A DNA stretch of 64,000 nt from Pelomonas sp. BJYL3 (GCF_027257975.1 NZ_JANZKX010000007.1:1-64000); one strand, 5' to 3'; positions 51,913 to 61,113 are shown, numbered from the stretch's first letter. Program-made: numbers and translations. The notes: generated by a model from the sequence alone, not told the origin.

Positions 51913-52539
51913 ATGGCTAACAACAACCACGCCGTTTCCGGTCACGAGAAGATCGAGACCAGCAACTTCCTGATGATCGTGCTGGTGCTGCTGACGGTGG
52001 TCGTCGGTGGCATCGTGGAAATCGTGCCGCTGTTCTTCCAGCGCTCGACCACCCAGCCCGTCGAAGGCCTGAAGCCCTACACCGCGCTGCAGCTGGCCGG
52101 CCGGGACGTCTACATCCGCGAGGGCTGCTACAACTGCCACTCGCAGATGATCCGCCCCTTCCGCGCCGAGACCCTGCGCTATGGCCACTACTCGGTGGCC
52201 GGCGAGTTCGTCTACGACCACCCCTTCCAGTGGGGCTCCAAGCGGACCGGTCCCGACCTGCACCGCGTGGGTGGCAAGTACAGCGATGAATGGCATCGCA
52301 TCCACCTGAACAACCCGCGCGACCTGGTGCCCGAGTCGAACATGCCGGCCTACCCGTGGCTCACCAAGGCCGTGGTGGACCCGGCCGACATGGCGCCCAG
52401 GATGAAGGCCCTGCGCATGGTCGGCGTGCCCTATACCGATGACGAGATCGCCAAGGCTGGCGAGGAAGTCAAGGGCAAGACCGAGCTGGATGCCGTCGTC
52501 GCCTACCTGCAGGTGATGGGCACCGCCCTGAAGAAGTAA
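51913..52539 (+). CDS. ccoO: cbb3-type cytochrome c oxidase subunit II (CcoO)
   Basis: A 208-residue membrane-anchored mono-heme cytochrome c. One N-terminal helix ([20 protein letters not shown]) precedes the heme-binding CYNCH ([15 protein letters not shown]) and a Met ligand in [10 protein letters not shown]. It relays electrons from CcoP to CcoN. ATG 51913 is chosen over 51898 because GGGAG lies eight bases upstream of it. It follows ccoN by 18 bases and precedes ccoQ. Confidence 0.95.
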   Translation: MANNNHAVSGHEKIETSNFLMIVLVLLTVVVGGIVEIVPLFFQRSTTQPVEGLKPYTALQLAGRDVYIREGCYNCHSQMIRPFRAETLRYGHYSVAGEFVYDHPFQWGSKRTGPDLHRVGGKYSDEWHRIHLNNPRDLVPESNMPAYPWLTKAVVDPADMAPRMKALRMVGVPYTDDEIAKAGEEVKGKTELDAVVAYLQVMGTALKK

Positions 52540-52550
52540 GGAGGCACCTC

Positions 52551-52730
52551 ATGGACGTCAATGACATCCGCATCGCCTTCACGCTGTTCTCGATGGTGAT
52601 CTTCCTGGGCATCGTGTCCTGGGCCTTCTCCAAGCGGAACAAGCAATCCTTTGACGAGCTGGGCGGTCTGCCCCTGATGGACGATCAGACCGCTGGCGCA
52701 ATCTCCTCCCAAGGAGGCCGCAATGAGTGA
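52551..52730 (+). CDS. ccoQ: cbb3-type cytochrome c oxidase subunit CcoQ
   Basis: A 59-residue small subunit with a single transmembrane helix (IAFTLFSMVIFLGIVSWAFS) followed by SKRNKQSFDELGGLPLMDD, the classic CcoQ pattern (helix, basic residues, acidic tail). It stabilises the oxidase complex. AAGGAGG precedes the ATG with good spacing. The stop lies inside the ccoP start region (eight-base overlap), and ccoP's own ribosome site (AAGGAGG) lies inside the ccoQ end. Confidence 0.92.
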   Translation: MDVNDIRIAFTLFSMVIFLGIVSWAFSKRNKQSFDELGGLPLMDDQTAGAISSQGGRNE

Positions 52731-53637
52731 CTTTTTCTCCAGCGGCTGGTCGACCTTCGTCGCAGCCGCCACCATCGCCGGGCTGGTCCTGTGCCTGGTG
52801 CTGCTGATCATCGCCAGCCGCCGCCGCGTCATGGCCGATGACAACACGACGGGCCACGTCTGGGACGTGGACCTGCGTGAGATGAACAACCCCCTGCCGC
52901 GCTGGTGGATGGGCCTGTTCGTGATCACCGTGGTGTTCTCCGGCATCTACCTGGCCATGTACCCGGGCCTGGGCAGCAGCGAAGGCAGCCTGAAGTGGAC
53001 CAGCGTGGGCCAGTACGAGGCTGAGCAGGCCAAGGCCCGCGCGGCCCTGGAAGGCGTCTATGCCAAGTACAAGGCCATGGATGCCGCGGCCCTGTCCAAG
53101 GATCCGTCGGCCATGGCCATCGGCGAGCGCCTGTTCGCCAACAACTGCGCTGGCTGCCACGGCTCCGACGCCAAGGGTTCCAAGGGCTTCCCGAACCTGA
53201 CCGACAACGACTGGCTGTACGGCGGCGCGCACGAGACCATCGTGCAGACCATCAGCAACGGTCGCAATGGCGTGATGCCCCCGATGGCCGCGGCTGTCGG
53301 TGGCCCGGAGGACGTCAAGAACGTGGCCAACTACGTGCTGAGCCTGTCGGGCAGCCCGCACAACTCGATCGCGGCCCAGCTGGGCAAGGCCAAGTTCGGC
53401 GCCTGCGCGGCCTGCCACGGTCCGGACGGCAAGGGCAACCAGGCGATCGGCGCCCCCAACCTGACGGACAAGATCTGGCTGCACGGCTGGGGCGAGGACG
53501 CTGTCATTGCCATGATCAACAACGGCAAGAACAACGTCATGCCGGCCCATGCCTCGCGCCTGAGTGCCGAGCAGGTCCATGTGCTGGGCGCCTATGTGTG
53601 GAGCCTGTCGCAGGGCACCGCCGTCGCCGCCAAGTAA
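52723..53637 (+). CDS. ccoP: cbb3-type cytochrome c oxidase subunit III (CcoP)
   Basis: A 304-residue di-heme cytochrome c. A first helix (STFVAAATIAGLVLCLVLLI, about residues 6-26) and a second near 65-85 (PRWWMGLFVITVVFSGIYLA) anchor it. Two c-type heme sites follow: CAGCHG (near residue 144) and CAACHG (near 228). CcoP receives electrons from the bc1 complex or soluble cytochromes and passes them to CcoO. Both CxxCH motifs are intact and the length is typical. It is the last structural gene of the oxidase. Confidence 0.96.
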   Translation: MSDFFSSGWSTFVAAATIAGLVLCLVLLIIASRRRVMADDNTTGHVWDVDLREMNNPLPRWWMGLFVITVVFSGIYLAMYPGLGSSEGSLKWTSVGQYEAEQAKARAALEGVYAKYKAMDAAALSKDPSAMAIGERLFANNCAGCHGSDAKGSKGFPNLTDNDWLYGGAHETIVQTISNGRNGVMPPMAAAVGGPEDVKNVANYVLSLSGSPHNSIAAQLGKAKFGACAACHGPDGKGNQAIGAPNLTDKIWLHGWGEDAVIAMINNGKNNVMPAHASRLSAEQVHVLGAYVWSLSQGTAVAAK

Positions 53638-53664
53638 GTTCCCTCGCGTCAAGGATTGATCCCC

Positions 53665-55128
53665 ATGAGCAGTAGCAGCGATACCGCCTCGAATGCTTCG
53701 TCCCCCGCCCTGCCGGGCGATGACGCCGCCCGTGAGATGGTGTCGCTCTACCAGGCTCAGAAGAAGATTTACCCCAAGGCCGTCAGCGGATGGTTCATCC
53801 GCTGGCGCTGGGCCTTGGTCTGGTTCACGCAGCTCCTGTTCTACGGGCTGCCCTGGCTGGAGTGGAACGCACGCCAGGCCGTCCTGTTCGACCTGGGCGC
53901 GCGCCGTTTCTACATCTTCGGCCTCGTCCTGTATCCGCAGGACTTCATCTACCTCACGGCGCTGCTGCTGATCTCGGCGTATGCGCTCTTTCTCTTCACC
54001 GCAGTCGCCGGTCGACTGTGGTGTGGCTATGCCTGCCCGCAGACGGTCTACACCGAGATCTTCATGTGGATCGAGCGCAAGTTCGAAGGTGACCGCGCCG
54101 CCCGCATGAAGCTGGACGCAGCGCCCTGGTCCCTGGACAAGCTCGGCCGCAAGGGCGGCAAGCAGCTGGCCTGGATTGCGCTCGCAGTCTGGACCGGCTT
54201 CACCTTCGTCGGCTACTTCACGCCCGTCAAGGTCCTCGGGGCCGAGGTGCTGGCTCTGGGACTCGGGCCGTGGGAGCTGTTCTGGGTGCTCTTCTATGGC
54301 TTTGCCACCTACCTGTTCGCCGGTCACATGCGCGAGCAGGTCTGCAAGTACATGTGCCCGTACGCGCGCTTCCAGAGCGCGATGTTCGACAAGGACACGC
54401 TGATCATCAGCTACGACGCCGAGCGCGGCGAGCCGCGCGGCTCGCGCGGGCGCAAGATCGACATCAAGGCCGCGGGCCTCGGGTCCTGCATCGACTGCAA
54501 TCTGTGCGTTCACGTCTGCCCCACGGGCATCGACATCCGCAACGGCCTGCAGTACGAGTGCATCGGCTGCGCGGCCTGCATCGACGTCTGCAACGGCGTG
54601 ATGGACAAGATGGGCTACCCGCGCGGCCTCGTCCGTTACGACACGCAGAACGGCCTCAGCGAGCACCTCAGCCGCGCGCAGCTGATCCGCCGCATGTTCC
54701 GCCCCCGCGTGCTGATCTACTCGAGCATCCTGGTGCTGATCTGCGTGGCCCTGTTCTGGCACATGCTGACCCGCACGCCCTTCAAGGTCGACGTCGTGCG
54801 GGATCGCGCCTCGCTGGCTCGCCTGGTGGATGATGGCTACATCGAGAACGTCTACCGTCTGCAGGTCATGAATGCGACCGAGCAGACGCAGTCCTACACC
54901 GTCACCGCCGAAGGCCTGCAGGGCCTGGCCCTGGCGCAGCCCCTGCACATGAGCGTGGGGCCGGCCGAGGCGCGCTGGGTGTCCGTCGCGCTGCGCCTGC
55001 CGCCGCAGACGGCACAATCGGCGGGCGGTGGTGCCCATGAGATCCATTTCCGCATCGTTCGCGATGCAAGCGCCAGCGAGGTGCCAAGCCAGCTGGTCGA
55101 GAAATCCACCTTTGTGGTTCCCCGCTAG
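53665..55128 (+). CDS. ccoG: cbb3 oxidase accessory protein CcoG (RdxA/FixG)
   Basis: A 487-residue membrane iron-sulfur protein. It has transmembrane helices in the N-terminal half, an upstream CGYACPQTVYTE motif, then two ferredoxin-like cysteine sets (CIDCNLCVHVCPTGIDI and CIGCAACIDVCNGVMDKM). A C-terminal helix and an Ig-like periplasmic domain follow. CcoG is a cupric reductase needed for copper supply to cbb3 oxidase. ATG 53665 (AAGGA upstream) gives the usual acidic/serine-rich start. It follows ccoP and precedes a short FixH-like gene. Confidence 0.94.
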   Translation: MSSSSDTASNASSPALPGDDAAREMVSLYQAQKKIYPKAVSGWFIRWRWALVWFTQLLFYGLPWLEWNARQAVLFDLGARRFYIFGLVLYPQDFIYLTALLLISAYALFLFTAVAGRLWCGYACPQTVYTEIFMWIERKFEGDRAARMKLDAAPWSLDKLGRKGGKQLAWIALAVWTGFTFVGYFTPVKVLGAEVLALGLGPWELFWVLFYGFATYLFAGHMREQVCKYMCPYARFQSAMFDKDTLIISYDAERGEPRGSRGRKIDIKAAGLGSCIDCNLCVHVCPTGIDIRNGLQYECIGCAACIDVCNGVMDKMGYPRGLVRYDTQNGLSEHLSRAQLIRRMFRPRVLIYSSILVLICVALFWHMLTRTPFKVDVVRDRASLARLVDDGYIENVYRLQVMNATEQTQSYTVTAEGLQGLALAQPLHMSVGPAEARWVSVALRLPPQTAQSAGGGAHEIHFRIVRDASASEVPSQLVEKSTFVVPR

Positions 55129-55137
55129 GAGCGAAAC

Positions 55138-55404
55138 ATGGCTGACATTCAATCCCCTTCGACTGCACCACGTGCCTGGTGGCGTGAGCGCATGATGTGG
55201 CTGGTGGTGGGCGGGCCCGCCACCGTGGTGCTGGCCAGCTTCGTGACCCTGGGTGTGGCCCTCAAGCATCCCGATCCGGTGATCGAGACCCAGCAGCGTC
55301 TCTCCGCCGACAGCGCCGCGGACGGTCCGCAATCCGCAGCGCTCGCGCCGGCCATCGCGGCCCGCAACCATGCCGCCACCGGCGGCCCTGCGAGCGGCAA
55401 GTAA
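55138..55404 (+). CDS. Short FixH-like membrane protein of the cco cluster
   Basis: An 88-residue protein with one transmembrane helix (MMWLVVGGPATVVLASFVTL, about residues 19-38) and a polar Ala-rich tail. FixH/CcoH normally has about 150-180 residues with a periplasmic FixH domain; here most of that domain is absent, as in several Burkholderiales. The name is therefore by position (directly after ccoG) and general pattern only. It follows ccoG by nine bases. Confidence 0.65.
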   Translation: MADIQSPSTAPRAWWRERMMWLVVGGPATVVLASFVTLGVALKHPDPVIETQQRLSADSAADGPQSAALAPAIAARNHAATGGPASGK

Positions 55405-55435
55405 ATCCTCGAAGTCCATCGTGGAGGAGACCGGG

Positions 55436-55723
55436 ATGGGACTGATTGGTGAAAAGCCGGGCCCGGCGCGATGGGCCATGCACATCCTCTGGCCAGCCTT
55501 CGTGATGGCCGGCGTGACCGAGGCGCTGGTGTTCGCGCTGGTCGATCCCATGGACCTCAGCTGGTTCGGTCTGTCGCCGGTGCAACTGAGCCGCGAAGCC
55601 ATCTACACCTTGAGCTTCCTGGCCTTCTGGCTGCTGATCAGCCTGGCCTCGGCCGTGACCATGCTGCTGGCGACCCTGCCCCCCGAGCCGGCACCTGGCC
55701 AGCCGCGGCGCTGGCCGCACTGA
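55436..55723 (+). CDS. Small two-helix membrane protein of the cco cluster
   Basis: A 95-residue protein with two hydrophobic segments, MHILWPAFVMAGVTEALVFA and YTLSFLAFWLLISLASAVTM. GGAGGAGA lies just upstream of the ATG at 55436. I know the pattern as a hypothetical gene often placed after ccoG/fixH in Burkholderiales but know of no assigned function. It may help assemble or stabilise the cbb3 oxidase. A bidirectional terminator follows, then the convergent fnr. Confidence 0.7.
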   Translation: MGLIGEKPGPARWAMHILWPAFVMAGVTEALVFALVDPMDLSWFGLSPVQLSREAIYTLSFLAFWLLISLASAVTMLLATLPPEPAPGQPRRWPH

Positions 55724-55792
55724 GGGTCAGGTCTTGCCTTTGCAAAGGCGCTGACCGGCCGCCGTCCGGCGCCATTGGCCGCACCAGAAGCA

Positions 55793-55817
55793 AAAAGCCC
55801 GCTGCGTAGCGGGCTTT
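55793..55817. terminator. Bidirectional terminator between cco cluster and fnr
   Basis: AAAAGCCCGCT, a short loop (GCGT) and AGCGGGCTTT form a stem flanked by A on the left and T on the right, so it can act on both converging transcripts. Confidence 0.85.
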
Positions 55818-55859
55818 GCCATCATCGAGCAGGCGCAGGGCCGCTCAAGTGAAGTGCAC

Positions 55860-56597
55860 TCAGGTGCAGTGCGCGGTGTTCACCAGCTTCTGCAGGCCGT
55901 CCTGGTTCAGGATGCGGATCTGGCGCTGCTTGACCTCCAGCAGACCTTCGTCCTGGAACTTCGAGAAGGTGCGGCTCACCGTTTCCAGCTTGAGGCCCAG
56001 ATAGCTGCCGATCTCTTCGCGCGTCATGCGCAGCACCAGGGCCGAGGCGGAGAAGCCGCGGGCCTGCAGGCGCTGCGTGAGGTTCAGCAGGAAGGCGGCC
56101 AGGCGTTCCTCGGCGCGCATGGAGCCCAGCAGCAGCATCACGCCGTGATCGCGCACGATCTCGCGGCTCATGATCTTGTGGAACTGGTGCTGCAGGTCGG
56201 TGAACTCGCGGGAGAGTTCCTCGAGCTGGCTGTAGGGAATCACGCAGACCTGGCTGTCTTCCAGGGCGACGGCGTCGCAGGAATGGCGGTCGTTGCTGAT
56301 GCCGTCCAGGCCCAGCAGCTCACCGGCCATCTGGAAACCGGTGACCTGGTCACGACCGTCCTCCGAAGACACGCAGGTCTTGAAGAAGCCCGTGCGGACC
56401 GCGTACAGCGACTGGAAGGCATCGCCGGTGCGGAACAGGGTGTCCCCGCGGGAGACGTTGCGGCGCGTGGCCACAAGGCTGTCCAGCTGGTTCAGGTCCG
56501 ACTCTGACAACCCGACGGGCAGGCACAGCTCGCGCAGATTGCAGCTGGAGCAGGCGACCTTGAAGGGCTCGATCTTGATCGGGGTCTGGGTGTTCAT
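55860..56597 (-). CDS. fnr: FNR-type anaerobic transcriptional regulator
   Basis: A 245-residue CRP/FNR-family activator of the oxygen-sensing type. N-terminal cysteines in CSSCNLRELC plus the central Cys in RHSCDAVALED supply four ligands for the [4Fe-4S] cluster. The effector-like beta barrel follows (GDTLFRTGDAFQSLYAVRTG), then the HTH with the FNR-specific recognition helix (LGLKLETVSRTFSKFQDEGL). It activates genes through TTGAT-N4-ATCAA boxes under low oxygen; such boxes lie near ccoN, ccoI and hemN here. The start is 56597; MSP at 56606 is an alternative. Confidence 0.94.
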   Translation of the reverse strand: MNTQTPIKIEPFKVACSSCNLRELCLPVGLSESDLNQLDSLVATRRNVSRGDTLFRTGDAFQSLYAVRTGFFKTCVSSEDGRDQVTGFQMAGELLGLDGISNDRHSCDAVALEDSQVCVIPYSQLEELSREFTDLQHQFHKIMSREIVRDHGVMLLLGSMRAEERLAAFLLNLTQRLQARGFSASALVLRMTREEIGSYLGLKLETVSRTFSKFQDEGLLEVKQRQIRILNQDGLQKLVNTAHCT

Positions 56598-56728
56598 AGG
56601 GCTCATTATGGGCTGGGACTGCCGGGGCGGCGAGGAGATGTCAATGGCCGTCTCTGCTTCAGGGCAAAGGACTGCCCTGACGCTCCTCAAGGCTGTAGCC
56701 ATTGTTTACCCGCGTCAGTTGATCAAGC

Positions 56729-56742
56729 TTGACACAGGTCAA
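56729..56742. promoter_or_regulatory. FNR-type box between fnr and hemN
   Basis: TTGACACAGGTCAA is a perfect palindrome of the TTGAC-N4-GTCAA form of the FNR/Anr site. It lies 34 bases before the hemN ATG and 132 bases before the chosen fnr ATG. Position close to hemN would require a nearly leaderless message if FNR acts as a class II activator; alternatively it controls fnr itself. Confidence 0.7.
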
Positions 56743-56775
56743 TCAGTGCTTGTGCAGGCTTGGCACAGTGGCGGC

Positions 56776-58185
56776 ATGGAAACCATCAATACTGCCGCCC
56801 TGCCGGGCATCACCGAGGATGTGTTGCGCCGCTTCGATGTGTCCGGTCCGCGCTACACGTCCTACCCGACGGCCGACCGATTCGTCGAGGCCTTCTCTGT
56901 CGAGCAGTACAAGCAGGCCCTGAACCAGCGGGCCGACGGCGGTGTGGTGGGCGGGGGCGCGCCCCTTTCCCTGTATATCCACATCCCCTTCTGCGAGTCG
57001 GTCTGCTACTACTGCGCCTGCAACAAGGTCATCACCAAGCACCATGAGCGCGCGGCGGAGTACCTGGAGGTGCTGGTCCAGGAAATGGACCTGACAGTGG
57101 CCGAGCTGCGCCGGCCGCAGTCCATTTCTCAGCTGCATTTCGGCGGCGGCTCCCCGACCTTCCTCAACGACGACGAGCTCACCGGGCTGATGGACGCCAT
57201 CAAGCAGCGCTTCAAGCTTGCGCCAGGCGCCGAGGTGTCCATCGAGGTCGATCCGCGCACCGTCACCGAGGCCCGCCTGAAGCACCTGCGCCAGCTGGGC
57301 TTCAACCGCCTGAGCTTCGGCGTCCAGGACTTCGACCCGGAAGTGCAGAAGGCCGTTCATCGCGTGCAGAGCTACGAGATGGTCGAGAGCCTGATGCAGC
57401 AGGCCCGCGCCTTGGGTTTCGAGTCGACCAACGTGGACCTGATCTACGGGCTGCCGCAGCAGACGCCGGAGAGCTTTCTGCGCACCATCCAGCAGGTCGC
57501 GACGCTGCGTCCGGACCGCATCGCGCTGTACGGCTACGCTCACCTGCCCACGCGCTTCAAGCCGCAGCGCCGCATCGACGCCAGCCAGCTGCCGGTGGCC
57601 GCGTCCAAGCTGACCATGCTGTCCACTGCCCTGAGCGGTTTCGTGGGCCATGGCTACGCCTACATCGGCATGGACCACTTCGCGCTGCCCAATGACTCGC
57701 TGGCCGTGGCCAAGCGCCAGGGCCGCCTGCACCGCAATTTCCAGGGCTACAGCACGCAGCCGGACTGCGACCTGATCGGCCTGGGCGTCTCGGCCATCGG
57801 CCGCGTGGGTGCCACTTACAGCCAGAATGCCAAGACCCTGCCCGAATACTACGACGCCATCCGCCAGGGCCAGCTGCCCATCCAGCGCGGTCTGGCGCTG
57901 AGCCGCGACGATCTGGTTCGCCGGGCCATGATCATGGCGCTGATGTGCCAGGGGCGGGTGGAGTTCGAGTCCATCGAGCTGGCCCACCTGATCAAGGTGC
58001 GCGAGTACTTCCGTGCCGAGTTGGAGCAGCTGGTGTCCATGCAGGAGACGGGTCTGGTCGTGGTGGAGCCCGAGGCCATCCAGGTGACGCCGCTGGGCTG
58101 GTACTTCGTGCGTGCCGTGGCCATGGTCTTTGACCGCTACCTGCAGGCCGACCGCACCCGCGCGCAGTTCTCGCGCATCATCTGA
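56776..58185 (+). CDS. hemN: Oxygen-independent coproporphyrinogen III dehydrogenase
   Basis: A 469-residue radical-SAM enzyme that converts coproporphyrinogen III to protoporphyrinogen IX without oxygen. The cluster-binding motif is CESVCYYCACN, with the extra Cys typical of true HemN. Other hallmarks are RYTSYPTADRFVE near the start, FGGGSPTFL, and the C-terminal HemN domain (RGLALSRDDLVRRAMIMALM). It supplies heme for the oxidase at low oxygen and is divergent from fnr, with a FNR box between them. Confidence 0.96.
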   Translation: METINTAALPGITEDVLRRFDVSGPRYTSYPTADRFVEAFSVEQYKQALNQRADGGVVGGGAPLSLYIHIPFCESVCYYCACNKVITKHHERAAEYLEVLVQEMDLTVAELRRPQSISQLHFGGGSPTFLNDDELTGLMDAIKQRFKLAPGAEVSIEVDPRTVTEARLKHLRQLGFNRLSFGVQDFDPEVQKAVHRVQSYEMVESLMQQARALGFESTNVDLIYGLPQQTPESFLRTIQQVATLRPDRIALYGYAHLPTRFKPQRRIDASQLPVAASKLTMLSTALSGFVGHGYAYIGMDHFALPNDSLAVAKRQGRLHRNFQGYSTQPDCDLIGLGVSAIGRVGATYSQNAKTLPEYYDAIRQGQLPIQRGLALSRDDLVRRAMIMALMCQGRVEFESIELAHLIKVREYFRAELEQLVSMQETGLVVVEPEAIQVTPLGWYFVRAVAMVFDRYLQADRTRAQFSRII

Positions 58186-58201
58186 GGCTACAGTCCTCCC
58201 C

Positions 58202-58921
58202 ATGGAAGCAGCCCTCGTCGGTTCAGCCCTGCTGATGGGCTTGGCCGGCACCCCGCACTGTGCCGTGATGTGCGGCGCGCCCTGTGCCGCACTGAGCCAG
58301 GGCTCGCCGCGCACGGCCGCGCATCTCGGCTTCCAGCTGGGTCGCCTGCTCAGCTATGGAGCGGCCGGTGCGGTGGCGGCGTCCAGTGTGTCGCTGATGG
58401 CGTACTGGGGGCAGACGGTGGCCCTGCTGCGGCCCCTGTGGCTGCTGCTGCACCTGGGCGCCCTGGCGCTGGGGATCTACCTGCTGTGGAAGGCTCGGCA
58501 GCCGGCCTGGCTGTCGGCCCTGGGTCGCGAAGGCAGCCGCGACGGTGCCATCCCGCTGGCGGCGCTGGCGGCAGGAGGTCCGGCGTTGAGCGCGCCGCAG
58601 CGTCCGCGCTGGCGTGCCGCGCTGGCGGGGCTGGGCTGGGTGGCCTGGCCCTGCGGCCTGCTGCAATCGGCCCTGCTGCTGGCCGCCCTGGCCAATGGCG
58701 CGCTTGGCGGTGCCGCGGTGATGGGCGCCTTCGCCGTCAGCTCAGGCCTGGGCCTGGCCCTGGGGCCGGCCATCCTGTGGAAGCTGCTGGGGCTGGGGCA
58801 GGTGGAGGAGGGCCGCGGCATGCGCTGGGCGACCCGCCTGGGCGGCCTCGGTCTGGTGCTCAGCGCTGGCTGGGCCCTGGGGCATGGGGTCTGGGCGCAG
58901 ATCCAGGCCTACTGCGCCTGA
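58202..58921 (+). CDS. TauE/SafE-type (UreH-like) membrane protein of the cco region
   Basis: A 239-residue membrane protein with about six helices. The N-terminal TPHCAVMCGAPCAAL motif (HCxxMCG) and GFQLGRLLSYGAAGAVAA match the UreH-like/sulfite-exporter family that accompanies cbb3 oxidase genes. Its members are thought to take part in copper delivery or oxidase maturation. The Cys and Met residues at the N-terminus could bind copper. It follows hemN by 16 bases, probably as an operon, and ends the respiratory cluster. Confidence 0.83.
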   Translation: MEAALVGSALLMGLAGTPHCAVMCGAPCAALSQGSPRTAAHLGFQLGRLLSYGAAGAVAASSVSLMAYWGQTVALLRPLWLLLHLGALALGIYLLWKARQPAWLSALGREGSRDGAIPLAALAAGGPALSAPQRPRWRAALAGLGWVAWPCGLLQSALLLAALANGALGGAAVMGAFAVSSGLGLALGPAILWKLLGLGQVEEGRGMRWATRLGGLGLVLSAGWALGHGVWAQIQAYCA

Positions 58922-59169
58922 ATGCGGGCATGCGCATCAAACAAGGCGTATCTGCACGCATCTTGCGCGCAGGGCGGCCGATGGGCGGCCTCGTGCAGCG
59001 CCGGTGCCGGCTTGCGCGGCGGCCTCCAGCCTCACTGCGGGTGAAACCGCATTGAAACGCCAGACTGCAAGGCGTATCAGGCCCATGAAAGCTCTGCTGG
59101 CATAGAATCGATTTCTTTATGGCGGCACCCCGCCGCATCCAACCTCGCGACTAGCGGAGACGACTACAC

Positions 59170-60423
59170 ATGTACCAACACATCAAGGTGCCCGAAGGCG
59201 GGCAGAAGATCACGGTCAACGCCGACTTCTCCCTGAATGTGCCCGACCAGCCGATCATTCCCTACATCGAGGGTGACGGCACGGGGTTTGACATCACCCC
59301 GGTGATGATCAAGGTCGTCGACGCAGCCGTGGCCAAGGCCTACGGCGGCAAGAAGAAGATCCACTGGATGGAGATCTACGCCGGCGAGAAGTCGACCAAG
59401 GTCTACGGCCCGGACGTCTGGCTGCCCGAAGAGACCCTGCAGGTCCTGAAGGACTACGTGGTCTCCATCAAGGGCCCGCTGACCACCCCCGTCGGTGGAG
59501 GCATCCGCTCGCTGAACGTGGCCCTGCGCCAGGAGCTGGACCTCTACGTCTGCCTGCGCCCGGTGCGCTACTTCAAGGGCGTGCCTTCCCCCGTGAAGGA
59601 ACCGCACAAGACCGACATGGTCATCTTCCGCGAGAACTCGGAAGACATCTACGCCGGCATCGAATTCGAAGCCCAGAGCGACAAGGCCAAGAAGCTGATC
59701 GCCTTCCTGCAGAACGAGTTCGGCGTCAAGAAGATCCGCTTCCCCGAGACCTCGGGCATCGGCATCAAGCCGGTCTCCAAGGAAGGTACGGAGCGTCTGG
59801 TCCGCAAGGCCATCCAGTACGCCATCGACAATGACAAGCCCAGCGTGACCATCGTTCACAAGGGCAACATCATGAAGTTCACCGAAGGCGGCTTCCGTGA
59901 CTGGGCCTATGCCCTGGCACAGAAGGAATTCGGCGCTGAGTTGATCGACGGCGGCCCGTGGTGCAAGTTCAAGAACCCGAAGACCGGCAAGGACATCGTG
60001 GTGAAGGACTCCATCGCCGATGCCTTCCTGCAGCAGATCCTGCTGCGCCCCGCCGAGTACTCGGTGATCGCCACGCTGAACCTGAACGGCGATTACGTGT
60101 CTGACGCCCTGGCTGCGCAGGTTGGCGGCATCGGCATCGCCCCGGGTGCGAACCTGAGCGACTCCGTCGCCATGTTCGAAGCCACCCATGGCACCGCCCC
60201 CAAGTACGCCGGCAAGGACTATGTGAACCCCGGTTCCGAAATCCTGTCCGCTGAAATGATGCTGCGCCACATGGGCTGGCTGGAAGCCGCTGACCTGATC
60301 ATCTCCTCGATGGAAAAGTCCATCCTGTCGAAGAAGGTCACCTATGACTTCGCCCGCCTGCTGGACGGCGCCACGCAAGTGTCGTGCTCCGGTTTTGGTC
60401 AAGTCATGATTGACCACATGTGA
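59170..60423 (+). CDS. icd: NADP-dependent isocitrate dehydrogenase
   Basis: A 417-residue dimeric-type isocitrate dehydrogenase. The substrate- and metal-binding signature is seen as [20 protein letters not shown]. The phosphorylatable Ser region [20 protein letters not shown] and YAGIEFEA are typical. Overall it closely follows the E. coli Icd layout (416 residues). It catalyses oxidative decarboxylation of isocitrate to 2-oxoglutarate in the TCA cycle. GGAG lies about nine bases upstream of the ATG. Confidence 0.96.
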   Translation: MYQHIKVPEGGQKITVNADFSLNVPDQPIIPYIEGDGTGFDITPVMIKVVDAAVAKAYGGKKKIHWMEIYAGEKSTKVYGPDVWLPEETLQVLKDYVVSIKGPLTTPVGGGIRSLNVALRQELDLYVCLRPVRYFKGVPSPVKEPHKTDMVIFRENSEDIYAGIEFEAQSDKAKKLIAFLQNEFGVKKIRFPETSGIGIKPVSKEGTERLVRKAIQYAIDNDKPSVTIVHKGNIMKFTEGGFRDWAYALAQKEFGAELIDGGPWCKFKNPKTGKDIVVKDSIADAFLQQILLRPAEYSVIATLNLNGDYVSDALAAQVGGIGIAPGANLSDSVAMFEATHGTAPKYAGKDYVNPGSEILSAEMMLRHMGWLEAADLIISSMEKSILSKKVTYDFARLLDGATQVSCSGFGQVMIDHM

Positions 60424-60454
60424 TGGCTGCGGCGCTCGCGCCGCATGTGACATC

Positions 60455-60476
60455 AAGGCACCTTCGGGTGCCTTTT
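60455..60476 (+). terminator. Terminator after icd
   Basis: AAGGCACC, a TTCG tetraloop and GGTGCCTTTTT form a stable stem followed by T residues, about 30 bases beyond the icd stop. Confidence 0.93.
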
Positions 60477-60888
60477 TCATGGGTGGTACGCGCGAGGCCC
60501 TGGCCTGTAGCGGGGCGGTAGCGAGGGCCGTCCCTGATGCGGCCAGGGGCGCGCTCCTGGCGTCGCATGGGGCGGCGGACAAGCACCGCTAGCGCGCTCC
60601 TGGGGCCAGGGCGCGCTGTGGTGGCTTGAGGGCCGGTCTAAGAAATTGACCAACGAGGCTCGCCAAGGAGCTCACCTATGAGCTCACCAACGAATTCCAC
60701 CGCCGGATATCACCCACGAACAGGCCAACGAACAAGCCAACTAGGCGGCCAACGAGCCAGCCCGTTAAATCGGCCGACGAACCTGCCTCAGAGGCGGCAG
60801 GGTGCCGTGCTGCGACGCTGGCGGCTCGGTGTGTCGGGCCTGCCGCCCGGCGCGAGCCGGGCGTGGCGCAGGTGTTGGATCGAGTGAA
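60477..60888. other. Gap between icd terminator and cspA with a tandem repeat
   Basis: About 410 bases without a convincing gene. A 69-codon frame at 60,678-60,887 has no ribosome site. CCAACGA words recur from about 60,646, and a 12-bp tandem repeat occupies 60,713-60,785. It holds the 3' end region of the minus-strand cold-shock gene. Confidence 0.4.
60713..60785. repeat. Degenerate 12-bp tandem repeat
   Basis: Six consecutive units with a 12-base period (one of 13): CCCACGAACAGG, CCAACGAACAAG, CCAACTAGGCGG, CCAACGAGCCAG, a diverged CCCGTTAAATCGG, then CCGACGAACCTG. The multiple-of-three period would encode a PTNR/PTNK-like repeat in one frame, but that frame has no start signal. Confidence 0.65.
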
Positions 60889-61113
60889 TCAGCCGGCTGC
60901 CGCCTCTCCGCCGATGGGCGTGATGTTCTGGGCCAGCTGACCCTTGGGGCCGGCGACCAGCTCGAAGCTGACCTTGCTGCCCTGCTTGAGGGTGCGGAAA
61001 CCCTCCATCTGGATCGCCGAGAAATGGGCGAACACGTCTTCGCCGCCTTGTTCCGGTTCAATGAAGCCAAAGCCCTTGGCATCGTTGAACCACTTTACGG
61101 TTCCTTGTTGCAT
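60889..61113 (-). CDS. cspA: Cold-shock domain protein
   Basis: A 74-residue cold-shock protein. The RNA-binding motifs are RNP1 (KGFGFIEP, residues about 13-20) and RNP2 (VFAHFSAI, about 27-34). It starts [20 protein letters not shown], the usual bacterial pattern. Such proteins bind single-stranded RNA and DNA and melt secondary structure; whether this one is cold-induced cannot be read from sequence. GAAGGAAAA lies just before the ATG. It is convergent with icd and divergent from clpS. Confidence 0.94.
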   Translation of the reverse strand: MQQGTVKWFNDAKGFGFIEPEQGGEDVFAHFSAIQMEGFRTLKQGSKVSFELVAGPKGQLAQNITPIGGEAAAG

